Shown here piece after piece: positions 25,625 through 33,474 of a DNA stretch of 64,000 bases; within the stretch, counting starts at the first letter, position 1, and every line of letters begins with the position of its first letter. Origin of the DNA: Poriferisulfidus sp965221375 (lineage in GTDB: Bacteria; Pseudomonadota; Gammaproteobacteria; Poriferisulfidales; Poriferisulfidaceae); contig OZ244883.1 of the NCBI GenBank assembly GCA_965221375.1, positions 62,001-126,000 on the forward strand. Reading direction: 5' to 3'. The notes under the pieces are model-generated. The model saw only the letters and a list, made by a program, of their open reading frames with translations. It had not been told where the DNA came from and ran no database searches. Made by a program: the position numbers and the translations under genes.

Positions 25625-27171
25625 ACACCGCTGACCTGAGACCCCTTCCCCTTCTCATTGTCCTCAGCATCACTCTGACGGGCTGCGCGGACGGCCTTGA
25701 TTTGACACCCGAAATCGAAGCCTCTCTGGAGGAGTCCATTGAGACCCTTGAGCAATACGAGGAAGTGCCCACCCGGCCGTTGCTCGTACGTCACGATCTT
25801 CCCTATCTTGACTACACGCGCGTCGCCCATGCCGGCGCTCCATGGCTGCATCATTGGGTGGAATTGCGAGCGGCCGAGTTGCCTTTGATTATCGGTTTGG
25901 AGAAAGCTTTGGCCCAGTTGCCCAACCCACCTTCCGTGGTGTTTACGCCCGATCTGACCAACCGCAATGTGCCGGTGACGCTCGACCACCGGGGTCCGTT
26001 CTCCCAGTTCCTGAATCTCCTCGCCGAAGCCAGCGGTTACGGTTGGGAAGAAAGAGGGGGTGCACTGTATTGGATGAGCGAAATCACGCGCACATACGAA
26101 ATTCACCGCGTGCCCGGAGACATAGACTATTCGATGGCCACGATTGAGGCCGATGACGAAGCTCTGGACACCGGAGGCGGAGGCGGCGATGCAGCGGAAA
26201 TTACCGCCGCGCCCGAAAGCGGCAGCACCATCACTCTGGAAGGCGGCGGCACCTTCTGGGAAGATCTGGAGACGACCCTGAACACGTTTATGGAGGGGGC
26301 GGCAATGCCTCCCTCCATCGACCGCAGCAGCGGCACGGTGATTTTGCGCGGCCCCGCCCACATGGTGCGCAAAGCCGGCCGTTATATCGAAGCGCTCAAC
26401 CGCTGGCTCGCGCGTCAAGTCTTGCTGGAAGTACAGCTTGTCAATGTCACGCTGACCGGCGAACGCAATATCGGCATTGATTGGAACTTGGTGCAGGAGA
26501 CAGCCACTTCCGCTCTGGTGGCCAGTGCCAGCGGCAACTTTGCCTCGGATCTGGTCGGCGCCTCTTTGGGCATCAGTTTGTCCGATGACGCTACTGGTGG
26601 CAGCAACAGCATTTTCGCCGGCTCCAGTATCGTCATTCAAGCTTTGGAAGGCCAAGGCACGACCAGCGTGCAGAACAGCCCACGCATCGTCGCGCTCAAC
26701 GGTCAGGCGGCACAGTTGCAAGTACTGGATGACCGCAACATCATCGCCTCGCGCACCACCACCGTGACCGGAGGCCTGCTGAATACGCAAAGCCAGACTA
26801 TTGTCCCCGGCCTGGTCTCAACCGGCATCGCCTTGACGATTCTTCCTAAAATCGTCGGCGAGCGTATTTTCCTGCAGACCAGCATTCAAGTCAGCGAACT
26901 GGTCGAACTTCGCACCGAAGGCGCCATCAACGAAGAAGTCAGCCTGCCGCATGTGCGGCGCAATCAATTCTTTCAAAGCGCCCGACTCACCAGTGGTGAG
27001 ACACTTGCCCTCGGGGGTCTGGTCACCCAGATCGGCTCCGACGCCGACAATCAAATCCCGTCCACGATACTTGGCACCCACACCAAAAAATATCGCAATA
27101 TCGAAACGGTACTGCTGATTACGCCGACTTTGCTGGACCGTCCCGCCCCGGATGAAGAATTGCTGAGATGA
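25621..27171 (+). CDS. PilN-type lipoprotein secretin of a type IVb pilus
   Basis: A 516-residue outer-membrane secretin. The N-terminus has a lipobox LTGC (Cys22), typical of type IVb PilN/BfpB. N-domains follow (VTLDHRGPFSQFLNLLAEAS), then a Gly-rich segment around 182-188, a GspD-like secretin core with VQNSPRIVALNGQAAQLQVL, GIALTILPKIV and a C-terminal SGETLALGGLVTQIG. It forms the export channel for the pilus. It overlaps its neighbours by 4 bases on both sides, giving a compact peptidase-secretin-PilO operon. Confidence 0.87.
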   Translation: MNTADLRPLPLLIVLSITLTGCADGLDLTPEIEASLEESIETLEQYEEVPTRPLLVRHDLPYLDYTRVAHAGAPWLHHWVELRAAELPLIIGLEKALAQLPNPPSVVFTPDLTNRNVPVTLDHRGPFSQFLNLLAEASGYGWEERGGALYWMSEITRTYEIHRVPGDIDYSMATIEADDEALDTGGGGGDAAEITAAPESGSTITLEGGGTFWEDLETTLNTFMEGAAMPPSIDRSSGTVILRGPAHMVRKAGRYIEALNRWLARQVLLEVQLVNVTLTGERNIGIDWNLVQETATSALVASASGNFASDLVGASLGISLSDDATGGSNSIFAGSSIVIQALEGQGTTSVQNSPRIVALNGQAAQLQVLDDRNIIASRTTTVTGGLLNTQSQTIVPGLVSTGIALTILPKIVGERIFLQTSIQVSELVELRTEGAINEEVSLPHVRRNQFFQSARLTSGETLALGGLVTQIGSDADNQIPSTILGTHTKKYRNIETVLLITPTLLDRPAPDEELLR

Positions 27172-28535
27172 GCACCGCGCTCGTCGCCGGCAACTTCGTT
27201 CGCTCGGCTTTTCGCCTGCCTATTCGCCCCGAGGGCAATCTCGCGCGCGTTGCGCGCAATCACTACAACTCGGTACGCGAAGCCATGGAGGTGGAGCGCC
27301 TCTACTCGCGTTTCGAAATGACGCCCAATGGCGAGTTGCTGTGCATCTTCAGCGAACAAAGCGGCATTTTGCTGGGAGAGACCGTCCGTGACTGGGTCCT
27401 CAGTCTGGATGCCAACTACACCAATTTCCTCTGGTGCGAAAAACTGGACGACGAGTTTTTGCTGGTGTGCGTCTTGGACGGCCAAGTGGTCAAGGAATCC
27501 TATGAAAACACCTATTCCATTACCACCCAGGTCCAACAGTTGATCCGCCGCGCCAAGGATCGGGGGGCTGAATTTCGCGTATTTTTGTACAACATCCTTC
27601 AAAGTGACCTGCTGCTGAACGTGGATTTGCCGGTGACGCGACTGGATGTATCAATCCTGACGCATATCAAACACGTCGGCACCCGCTCTCTGCCCCGGCT
27701 GCACTCTTACAGCGCGGCGATCGCGAAAATCGCGCAGGGCTGGATTCTTATCCGCATCGCCATGATCGGGCTCTTGATTGCCGCCCTCGTGCTTCCCAGC
27801 ACCTACTTCCTCGCCCAATGGTGGCTGGGCGGCGCAGTCGACAACTACACCCAAGACTACCAGCTGGTCAAAAGCAGCACCCGCAACTACAACGCGCTGC
27901 TCACGCAACCGGATTCCACGGTGTTACTGCCGGCAATCCATAAAGCCAGCCTTGATATTCTTCTGGACTCGCAACTGGCCCAGACCTGGCGGATCAATGA
28001 ACTGCGCTGGACCCGCGATCTCAACATACTCAAGGTATCGCTTTCGCTGCCCAAACTAACCGATGCGCTTGGAGAGCCGATTGCACTCTCGCCGGAATTG
28101 AAAGAAAAACTGCGCGCCGATGCTGCCGAGCGCGGATGGAGCATGAGGTTGCGGAACAATTTAATTTCTCTCGAAATACCGATCACCGCCGAACCCCGCG
28201 CCCCGGATGGCGTGCACGATCTGCGACGATTCGAACCTCAAGACCCACGTGACCGCTGGCACTTCAAGCGCCTGGAGCGTGATTTGGAGCCGGTCGGCAC
28301 CTTGTCATCCAAGCCCCAGGAGGGCCGGAGAACGGACCTTTACTACACGCAACCCGCAACTTTTAAATTTACCGGCGACCCCTGGCAGACCGGCACGACG
28401 GCCCGCTGGCTGGCCCAACGGCTTTCAAACGGACCTCTGGTCATTGACGAAGTGCGCCTGATTACCCCCGACTCCAGTCGAGGCGGCCTGATGGACGGCA
28501 CGGTCAAGTTCCAGATGCTCTGGCGTATTCGCTAA
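27168..28535 (+). CDS. PilO-like type IVb pilus accessory protein
   Basis: A 455-residue bitopic protein: a cytoplasmic N-terminal domain of about 190 residues, one membrane helix near 195-217 (IRIAMIGLLIAALVLPSTYFLA), and a periplasmic C-terminal region. Position after a PilN-type secretin and this topology match PilO of R64-type thin pili, an inner-membrane assembly component. No motif identifies it independently, so the call is largely from context. ATPase (PilQ) and platform (PilR) genes do not follow. Confidence 0.65.
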   Translation: MSTALVAGNFVRSAFRLPIRPEGNLARVARNHYNSVREAMEVERLYSRFEMTPNGELLCIFSEQSGILLGETVRDWVLSLDANYTNFLWCEKLDDEFLLVCVLDGQVVKESYENTYSITTQVQQLIRRAKDRGAEFRVFLYNILQSDLLLNVDLPVTRLDVSILTHIKHVGTRSLPRLHSYSAAIAKIAQGWILIRIAMIGLLIAALVLPSTYFLAQWWLGGAVDNYTQDYQLVKSSTRNYNALLTQPDSTVLLPAIHKASLDILLDSQLAQTWRINELRWTRDLNILKVSLSLPKLTDALGEPIALSPELKEKLRADAAERGWSMRLRNNLISLEIPITAEPRAPDGVHDLRRFEPQDPRDRWHFKRLERDLEPVGTLSSKPQEGRRTDLYYTQPATFKFTGDPWQTGTTARWLAQRLSNGPLVIDEVRLITPDSSRGGLMDGTVKFQMLWRIR

Positions 28536-28602
28536 AGGCTCCCTCACCACAGCACACGCAGAATGCGGGCTGTCTGCGTGACGTGCTCTATCATTACTTC
28601 GC

Positions 28603-30348
28603 ATGTCCGCACAATCTCTGAAACCCGCTGACCTGCTTCTTGCCCTTGGCACCGGCTTCGCTTTTGTCACGGCCATCTTCGGAGGCCTGATCGCGAATAA
28701 TCTGGAATTCGTCAATGCCATCGATGTGCCGCGCCCGTTTTTTGTGCTGCTCGCTCTGGGCATGCTTCCCTGTGCGCTGTGCTACTGGCGAGGCTGGAAA
28801 GTCACCCTGTTTGTCTGGCCGCTGGCGGTTTATCTGTTTTTTCTTTTTGGGCTGAATACCAGTTTTCTACTGGAACTGATGCTGCCTTTTGTGGAGAAGG
28901 CTCCCGCTTGGGCAAATCTCCTGTGGCTTGCGCCGATTCTCTCCGGTGTCTCGCTTGTGGTGATCCTGGGTTTGGGCATCTACATTTTTCGTCGCGTGCG
29001 TCCCACGCGCCATGCCGCATGGATTCTGCTGTTCTTTGCCATCGGTTCCGCCTCCCTTTCCGCAAAACCTCTGGCGCTTCTCCTATGGGAAGCCTCACTA
29101 CCCGACGCGAAAACCTATCTGACTCAAACTGAGGATTGGGAACGGCTTCGCACCGCCCAACCCGAAAAAAATCTGCCGGATGTCATCGTGATCGTGCCGG
29201 ACCGCTACCCCAGCAACCGGGTCCTGCGCGAAACCTTCCTCTACGACAACACCGCCTTCACGCAAGCCCTTGCCCGTCGAGGTTTTGTGGTGCTGGAGGA
29301 CCTGCGCGCCAATTATCCGATTACGTTGCTATCGTTGATGTCCTCACTCAACATGCAGAATTTTGAAGGGACCGAAGCCCTGAAAGTCAACGACCTCTAC
29401 GCAGGCCTGCGACGTAATCTGGTGGCTCAAACCTTCACCCAGCACGGCTACGAGTATGTGCACCTGGGAGGTTGGGCCGGCTTTACGATGCGCGCTCCTC
29501 TGGCCCAGCGCATTTATAACGGCACTCACTTGCTGGATTCATATATGAGCGAGTTGGAGGTGGCCCTGGCGCGCCTGACGCCTCTGCATGGCATGTACAT
29601 CACATTCAGAGACCGCCAAATGGCTGCGGAAGGGCACGACACCTACGAATGTCAGCGCCTCAAGCGCCAGATCGACTACCTCAAGCGACTAGAACGAAGC
29701 GACCAGCCGCTGTTTGCGTGGGCCCACATTTACATTCCGCACAACCCCATCACCATGGACGCGCAGGGCAACTGTCTGGCCTACCCGTTGCCTATCCCTC
29801 GTTTTCGAAACGCCGAGGAAATGGAGAATCCCCAAGCGGTCTCATCATTCATGAAATTTATTGTGCGTTACCGTCAGCTGTTCATCGACTACATGGAAGT
29901 CCTCAACCGGGAAATCCTGCGCATCTACGACCTCCAATACCAGCACAGTCAAAAACAGGGACGGGAACTGATTTTTGTGATTCTCTCCGACGAGGGTTCT
30001 TACCCCATCCTGTGGGCCGCTTTGGAGAATCGAAACGTTCGCTATCAAAGATCGTCCAGCGGCGTTTTGCGCGAAAAATTCGGAGTTTTTGCGGCCGTCT
30101 ATGCGCCGCAAATTGAACGTTCCGAACTGTGCGCCCTAAAATCTCGCGTCAATGTCTGGCGCACCTTGCTTGGCAATATCATGGAGGTTGACCTGCCGGA
30201 AGTGGACGATGTCGCTTACATACCGAGCAGCAACACTGAAACCGTGGGCGATGTCCGACAACTGAAAAACCTGAAAAGCGTTCGCGAACGCCTGGGCCCC
30301 CAGCAAGCGGGAGGCGCAGGCTGCGAGGACAATCCGGCTAATAACTGA
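28603..30348 (+). CDS. Membrane-anchored sulfatase/alkaline-phosphatase-fold protein
   Basis: A 581-residue protein with five or so membrane helices in the first 165 residues, then a large periplasmic domain of the sulfatase superfamily (VIVIVPDRYPSNRVL, YDNTAFTQALARRGFVV, ANYPITLLSLMSSLNM, LFAWAHIYIPHNP, FVILSDEGSYP). The metal aspartate usually seen in ILDEY reads VPDRY, and the nucleophile Thr/Ser lies in the ANYPITLLS region. Related proteins modify envelope glycans or lipids. It follows the PilO-like gene by 67 bp and may decorate pilin or surface polymer; this link is inference. Confidence 0.7.
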   Translation: MSAQSLKPADLLLALGTGFAFVTAIFGGLIANNLEFVNAIDVPRPFFVLLALGMLPCALCYWRGWKVTLFVWPLAVYLFFLFGLNTSFLLELMLPFVEKAPAWANLLWLAPILSGVSLVVILGLGIYIFRRVRPTRHAAWILLFFAIGSASLSAKPLALLLWEASLPDAKTYLTQTEDWERLRTAQPEKNLPDVIVIVPDRYPSNRVLRETFLYDNTAFTQALARRGFVVLEDLRANYPITLLSLMSSLNMQNFEGTEALKVNDLYAGLRRNLVAQTFTQHGYEYVHLGGWAGFTMRAPLAQRIYNGTHLLDSYMSELEVALARLTPLHGMYITFRDRQMAAEGHDTYECQRLKRQIDYLKRLERSDQPLFAWAHIYIPHNPITMDAQGNCLAYPLPIPRFRNAEEMENPQAVSSFMKFIVRYRQLFIDYMEVLNREILRIYDLQYQHSQKQGRELIFVILSDEGSYPILWAALENRNVRYQRSSSGVLREKFGVFAAVYAPQIERSELCALKSRVNVWRTLLGNIMEVDLPEVDDVAYIPSSNTETVGDVRQLKNLKSVRERLGPQQAGGAGCEDNPANN

Positions 30349-30355
30349 GCGAGTT

Positions 30356-32368
30356 TTACAGTAGCGGCGCGATTACCAGGCTTACGATCGCCATCACGTT
30401 GATCAGAATGTTCATGGACGGTCCGGACGTGTCCTTGAACGGATCACCCACCGTATCGCCCACCACACACGCATGGTGTGCATCCGAACCTTTCCCGCCA
30501 TGATGGCCGCGTTCGATGTACTTCTTGGCGTTGTCCCAGGCACCACCGGCATTGGCCATCATCAAGGCCAGCAACACGCAGCCCAACAACGCACCACCGA
30601 GCATGCCGCCCAGTGATTCCGGGCCCAGTCCAAAACCGACCACGACCGGGGCAACGACCGCCAAGGCACCCGGAGGCGCCATGCGCCACAGTGCCGCGCG
30701 CGTTGCAATATCCACACAGCGCACCGTATCCGGTTTGGCGGAACCTTCCAGCAGTCCGGGGATTTCCTTGAACTGCCGGCGAATTTCCTGAATCATCTCA
30801 AACGCGGCATCCCCGACCGCCGACATGGTCATTGCGGCCACCAAAAACGGAAACACCCCGCCGATGAACAGCCCGATCAAGACCCGCGGATCGTTCAGTT
30901 GCAATTGGATGGAACCTCCGTGCCCATGGCTGACTTCCGCAAGAAACGCCGTGATGATCGCCAACGCCGCCAGCGCCGCCGCACCAATTGCAAAACCCTT
31001 ACCAATCGCCGCCGTGGTATTACCGACCTCATCCAAGGTATCCGTAATCCGCCGCGTCTCTTCACCCAACTCCGCCATCTCTGCGATGCCTCCGGCGTTG
31101 TCCGCGACCGGGCCGTAGGCATCAATCGCCATTGTGATTCCGACGGTCGCCAACATCCCGACCGCCGCGATGCCCACGCCGTAAAGGCCTGCTGAGAGGT
31201 GTGAAAAATAGATGATCGCCGCAATGGACAACACCGGTATCGCAACCGAGCGCATGCCGGTCGCCAATCCGCGGATCATGACGGTCGCAGAACCGGTTTC
31301 AGCGGCCTCGGCAATGCGTTTGACCGGATTGCCGGCGGTGAAATACTCGGTCACCAAACCGATGATGATTCCTCCAATCGCTCCCGACAGCACCGCAATC
31401 CAGATGCCGAACGCCAGTTCCAGCAAATGCACCGCCAAATACGACGCCCCGATAAACAGTACCGCCGCACCAAACGTGCCCATCCGCAACGCCACTTCGG
31501 GCTTGGACTGGACGCGGATGCGCACCAGCAAGATGCCCAGAATGGAACAGATCATGCCAATCGACGCCATCCCCAAAGGCAGGAACATCAATGTCGCCTG
31601 CGGACCTAAACCCATTAATTCCGCTGCCGGCAACGCCGAGGCCAAGGCAATCGTCGCGATGATCGACCCGCAATAAGACTCAAAAATATCGGACCCCATG
31701 CCGGCGACATCGCCGACGTTGTCGCCGACGTTGTCCGCAATTACCCCGGGGTTACGGGGATCGTCTTCCGGAATGCCGGCTTCGATTTTTCCGACCAGAT
31801 CCGCGCCCACGTCGGCGCATTTGGTGTAAATGCCGCCTCCGACACGGGAGAACAATGCCACCGAAGAGGCGCCCATGCCAAACCCGTGAATAATGTTGGC
31901 GGTCTCAGGGTCCTGCCCGAAAATCAGATACAGCGCACCCAGCCCCAGCAATCCGACGGCTGCGATGGTCAGGCCCATGATGGACCCTCCGTAGAACGCC
32001 AGCGACAACGCGGTCGGCGCCCCGGCCATATTGGCGGCTACTGCCGTGCGCACATTTGCGCGAGTCGCCGTGTACATCCCGATGAAACCGGCCAATGAAG
32101 AGCAAAACGCGCCGGTCAAGAACGCCGCCATGGTGTTCACGCCCAAATCGGACAGCGCCACCGCCACCGCCACGACGGCCACAAACACATACATCACAAA
32201 GTATTCGCGACGCATAAACGTCATCGTGCCCTGTTGGATTTCGCGAGCGATCTCCGCCACACGGCCATGTCCGGCCGGGTAACGCAAAATAATGCGATAC
32301 AGAATGAAAGCGGCCAGCAAGCCGACCGCGCCAAGTACCAAGGGTGTTTGTTCCAGGGTGGTATTCAA
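30356..32368 (-). CDS. hppA: Membrane-bound proton (or sodium) translocating pyrophosphatase, K+-dependent type
   Basis: A 670-residue, about 16-helix pump coupling pyrophosphate hydrolysis to ion transport. The substrate motifs are GGGIYTKCADVGADLVGK, EDDPRNPGVIADNVGDNVGD and the C-terminal GGAWDNAKKYIE. The ion-dependence signature GNTTAAIGKGFAIG has Ala where K+-independent enzymes have Lys, with Gly three residues on, so it should be K+-dependent. The start is TTG 32368 with AGGAG eight bases upstream. It converges on the sulfatase-like gene with a 7-bp gap. In serine-cycle and RuMP organisms it recovers energy from biosynthetic PPi. Confidence 0.96.
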   Translation of the reverse strand: MNTTLEQTPLVLGAVGLLAAFILYRIILRYPAGHGRVAEIAREIQQGTMTFMRREYFVMYVFVAVVAVAVALSDLGVNTMAAFLTGAFCSSLAGFIGMYTATRANVRTAVAANMAGAPTALSLAFYGGSIMGLTIAAVGLLGLGALYLIFGQDPETANIIHGFGMGASSVALFSRVGGGIYTKCADVGADLVGKIEAGIPEDDPRNPGVIADNVGDNVGDVAGMGSDIFESYCGSIIATIALASALPAAELMGLGPQATLMFLPLGMASIGMICSILGILLVRIRVQSKPEVALRMGTFGAAVLFIGASYLAVHLLELAFGIWIAVLSGAIGGIIIGLVTEYFTAGNPVKRIAEAAETGSATVMIRGLATGMRSVAIPVLSIAAIIYFSHLSAGLYGVGIAAVGMLATVGITMAIDAYGPVADNAGGIAEMAELGEETRRITDTLDEVGNTTAAIGKGFAIGAAALAALAIITAFLAEVSHGHGGSIQLQLNDPRVLIGLFIGGVFPFLVAAMTMSAVGDAAFEMIQEIRRQFKEIPGLLEGSAKPDTVRCVDIATRAALWRMAPPGALAVVAPVVVGFGLGPESLGGMLGGALLGCVLLALMMANAGGAWDNAKKYIERGHHGGKGSDAHHACVVGDTVGDPFKDTSGPSMNILINVMAIVSLVIAPLL

Positions 32369-32401
32369 AACGTCATCTCCTGTGAGCGAAAAAGCGACCG
32401 A

Positions 32402-32632
32402 TCAGCCGCCGGTGACGGGTGGGAAAAAGGCGATTTCATCGCCGTCTTCAATGAGGGTATCGAAAGGCGCATAGCGACCATTGACGGCCGCACGTACTGT
32501 GGCATCCGGTTCTTGCTGGGTTTGGGTCCGCCAGACATCCCACACCGTGCTTAAGTCGTTTTTGGATACCTCCGCGCTTCCATAACCGATCTGGTCACGC
32601 AAGCTGGAGAAAAAAAGAACCGTGATACTCAC
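32402..32632 (-). CDS. moaD: MoaD/ThiS-family sulfur carrier protein
   Basis: A 76-residue ubiquitin-fold protein starting at GTG 32632 (VSITVLFFSSLRDQIG) and ending in the diagnostic FFPPVTGG, whose terminal Gly-Gly is adenylated and thiocarboxylated. RAAVNGRYAPFDTLIEDGDEIAFFPP matches MoaD, the small subunit of molybdopterin synthase. moaE is not adjacent; instead hppA follows after 33 bp on the same strand. A TAAAAT at 32664-32659 could be its -10. ThiS or another GG-tailed carrier is possible. Confidence 0.75.
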   Translation of the reverse strand: MSITVLFFSSLRDQIGYGSAEVSKNDLSTVWDVWRTQTQQEPDATVRAAVNGRYAPFDTLIEDGDEIAFFPPVTGG

Positions 32633-32802
32633 AAGCAACACACTCAAAACTGATGCTAATTTTACCCGCCTTGACCCTTCGCAGCCTATAAAGGGAATTA
32701 TAAAGACCACTTGCCAAGCCTCTGGCATGTCAGTTTCAAAAGTTTTCTGCGGAATTTACAGCTCCGGATGTTGGGCCGGAGTATTTCGGAACCACACAGC
32801 TT

Positions 32803-32831
32803 CTGCAGATACTGCAACAAACGACTATAAT
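32803..32831 (+). promoter_or_regulatory. Promoter of small-RNA unit 1
   Basis: -35 CTGCAG (32803-32808), 17 bp, perfect -10 TATAAT (32826-32831). Start predicted near 32838. Confidence 0.7.
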
Positions 32832-32837
32832 AGGATC

Positions 32838-32897
32838 CTACCCCCCTTGTGGTTTCGGCCGCTTGGTGCGGAGCCTCTTCGGAGGCTCCTGCTTTTT
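32838..32897 (+). ncRNA. Putative small RNA, array copy 1
   Basis: A predicted ~60-nt RNA starting CTACCCCCCTTGTGG, with a short CCGC-TTGGT-GCGG hairpin that overlaps the 5' arm of the terminator, then the GGAGCCTC-TTCG-GAGGCTCC terminator and T5. The single-stranded C-run could pair with G-rich ribosome-binding sites. It is supported by the promoter, the terminator and three further copies. I do not recognise it as a described RNA family. Confidence 0.7.
32870..32897 (+). terminator. Intrinsic terminator of small-RNA unit 1
   Basis: 8-bp stem 32870-32877 / 32882-32889, TTCG loop, then TGC and T5 (32893-32897). Confidence 0.9.
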
Positions 32898-32989
32898 AAG
32901 CAGGCCTCGTTCGTGCCAGGTTTCAAAAATTTTCTGCGGAATTTACAGCCCCGGATGTGGTGACAGGGTGTCCCGGGACCAAACAACTC

Positions 32990-33018
32990 CTGAAAATACT
33001 GCCACAAACGACTATAAT
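32990..33018 (+). promoter_or_regulatory. Promoter of small-RNA unit 2
   Basis: -35 CTGAAA (32990-32995), 17 bp, -10 TATAAT (33013-33018). Start predicted near 33025. Confidence 0.7.
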
Positions 33019-33024
33019 AGAGCC

Positions 33025-33085
33025 TCACCCCCCTTGTGGTTTCTTGCCGCTTGGTGCGGAGCCTCTTCGGAGGCTCCTGCTTTTT
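33025..33085 (+). ncRNA. Putative small RNA, array copy 2
   Basis: A second copy of the C-rich RNA, with six C at 33028-33033 and one extra base between the GTGGTTTC block and CCGC compared with copy 1. The CCGC-TTGGT-GCGG loop and the terminator are identical to copy 1, whereas the upstream DNA has diverged, which suggests selection on the RNA. Confidence 0.7.
33058..33085 (+). terminator. Intrinsic terminator of small-RNA unit 2
   Basis: 8-bp stem 33058-33065 / 33070-33077, TTCG loop, T5 at 33081-33085. Confidence 0.9.
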
Positions 33086-33177
33086 CAAGCATCCCTTTTT
33101 CTGCCAAGCTACGAAATTTTTCTGCAGGATTTACAGCCCCGGATATTGCGACAGAGTATTTCGAAGTCGAACGGCTC

Positions 33178-33206
33178 TTGAATATACTGCAGCGAACTGC
33201 TACAAT
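33178..33206 (+). promoter_or_regulatory. Promoter of small-RNA unit 3
   Basis: -35 TTGAAT (33178-33183), 17 bp, -10 TACAAT (33201-33206). Start predicted near 33213. Confidence 0.7.
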
Positions 33207-33212
33207 AAATTT

Positions 33213-33273
33213 CAACCCCCCTTGTGGCTTCTGGCCGCTTGGTGCGGAGCCTCTTCGGAGGCTCCTGCTTTTT
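33213..33273 (+). ncRNA. Putative small RNA, array copy 3
   Basis: Third copy, six C at 33216-33221, GTGGCTTCTGG before the CCGC-TTGGT-GCGG element, terminator identical to copies 1 and 2. The promoter has the best -35 of the first three units. Confidence 0.7.
33246..33273 (+). terminator. Intrinsic terminator of small-RNA unit 3
   Basis: 8-bp stem 33246-33253 / 33258-33265, TTCG loop, T5 at 33269-33273. Confidence 0.9.
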
Positions 33274-33365
33274 AAGCAGGCCTCTTTCGCGCCAAGTTTC
33301 GAATTTTTTCTGCAGAATTTACAACCCCGGATGTTCCGGCGAGATGTTTTGGGACCAAACAACCC

Positions 33366-33394
33366 TTGCAGATACTGCGACAAACGACTACAAT
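33366..33394 (+). promoter_or_regulatory. Promoter of small-RNA unit 4 (and probably of the NYN gene by read-through)
   Basis: -35 TTGCAG (33366-33371), 17 bp, -10 TACAAT (33389-33394). Start predicted near 33401. No other promoter is visible between here and ATG 33475. Confidence 0.7.
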
Positions 33395-33400
33395 AGCACC

Positions 33401-33460
33401 CTACCCCCCTAGCGGTTTCGGCCGCAGGATGCGGAGCCTCCTCGGGGGCTCCTGCTTTTT
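33401..33460 (+). ncRNA. Putative small RNA, array copy 4 (divergent; leader of the NYN gene)
   Basis: The most diverged copy: C-run followed by TAGCGG, hairpin loop AGGAT in place of TTGGT with the CCGC/GCGG stem kept, and terminator GGAGCCTC-CTCG-GGGGCTCC in which two stem positions use G-U pairs. The terminator is thus slightly weaker. The NYN start codon is 14 bp beyond the T-run, so read-through of this unit would give the NYN messenger, making this copy both a small RNA and an attenuator-like leader. Confidence 0.65.
33433..33460 (+). terminator. Intrinsic terminator of small-RNA unit 4
   Basis: Stem 33433-33440 / 33445-33452 with G-U pairs, CTCG loop, T5 at 33456-33460; 14 bp before the NYN start. 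Confidence 0.85.
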
Positions 33461-33474
33461 CATGATGAGCAAAA

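Larger units (their letters stand above)
32710..33460 (+). repeat. Four-unit tandem array (187-188 bp period), each unit a complete small-RNA gene
   Basis: Units at about 32710-32897, 32898-33085, 33086-33273 and 33274-33460. Each contains, at identical distances: a conserved upstream block TTTTCTGC(A/G)G(A/G)ATTTACA followed by (A/G)C(C/T)CCGGAT at about -95 to -68; a GGGACCAAACAAC-like block near -50, best in units 2 and 4; a -35/-10 pair with 17-bp spacing; six C; and a UUCG- or CUCG-loop terminator with five T. The transcribed core is much better conserved than the rest, and the two changed stem positions in unit 4 keep pairing through G-U. No unit codes for a plausible protein. A NYN-domain gene begins 14 bp after unit 4. 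Confidence 0.85.

Noticed and set aside
25621..27171. Type II secretion system
   Set aside because: The secretin is a lipoprotein of PilN type and no gsp genes follow; the pilin and PilO-like neighbours fit a type IVb pilus better.
32710..33460. CRISPR array
   Set aside because: The period is 187-188 bp with promoter and terminator in each unit and no short direct repeat with unique spacers; there are no cas genes.
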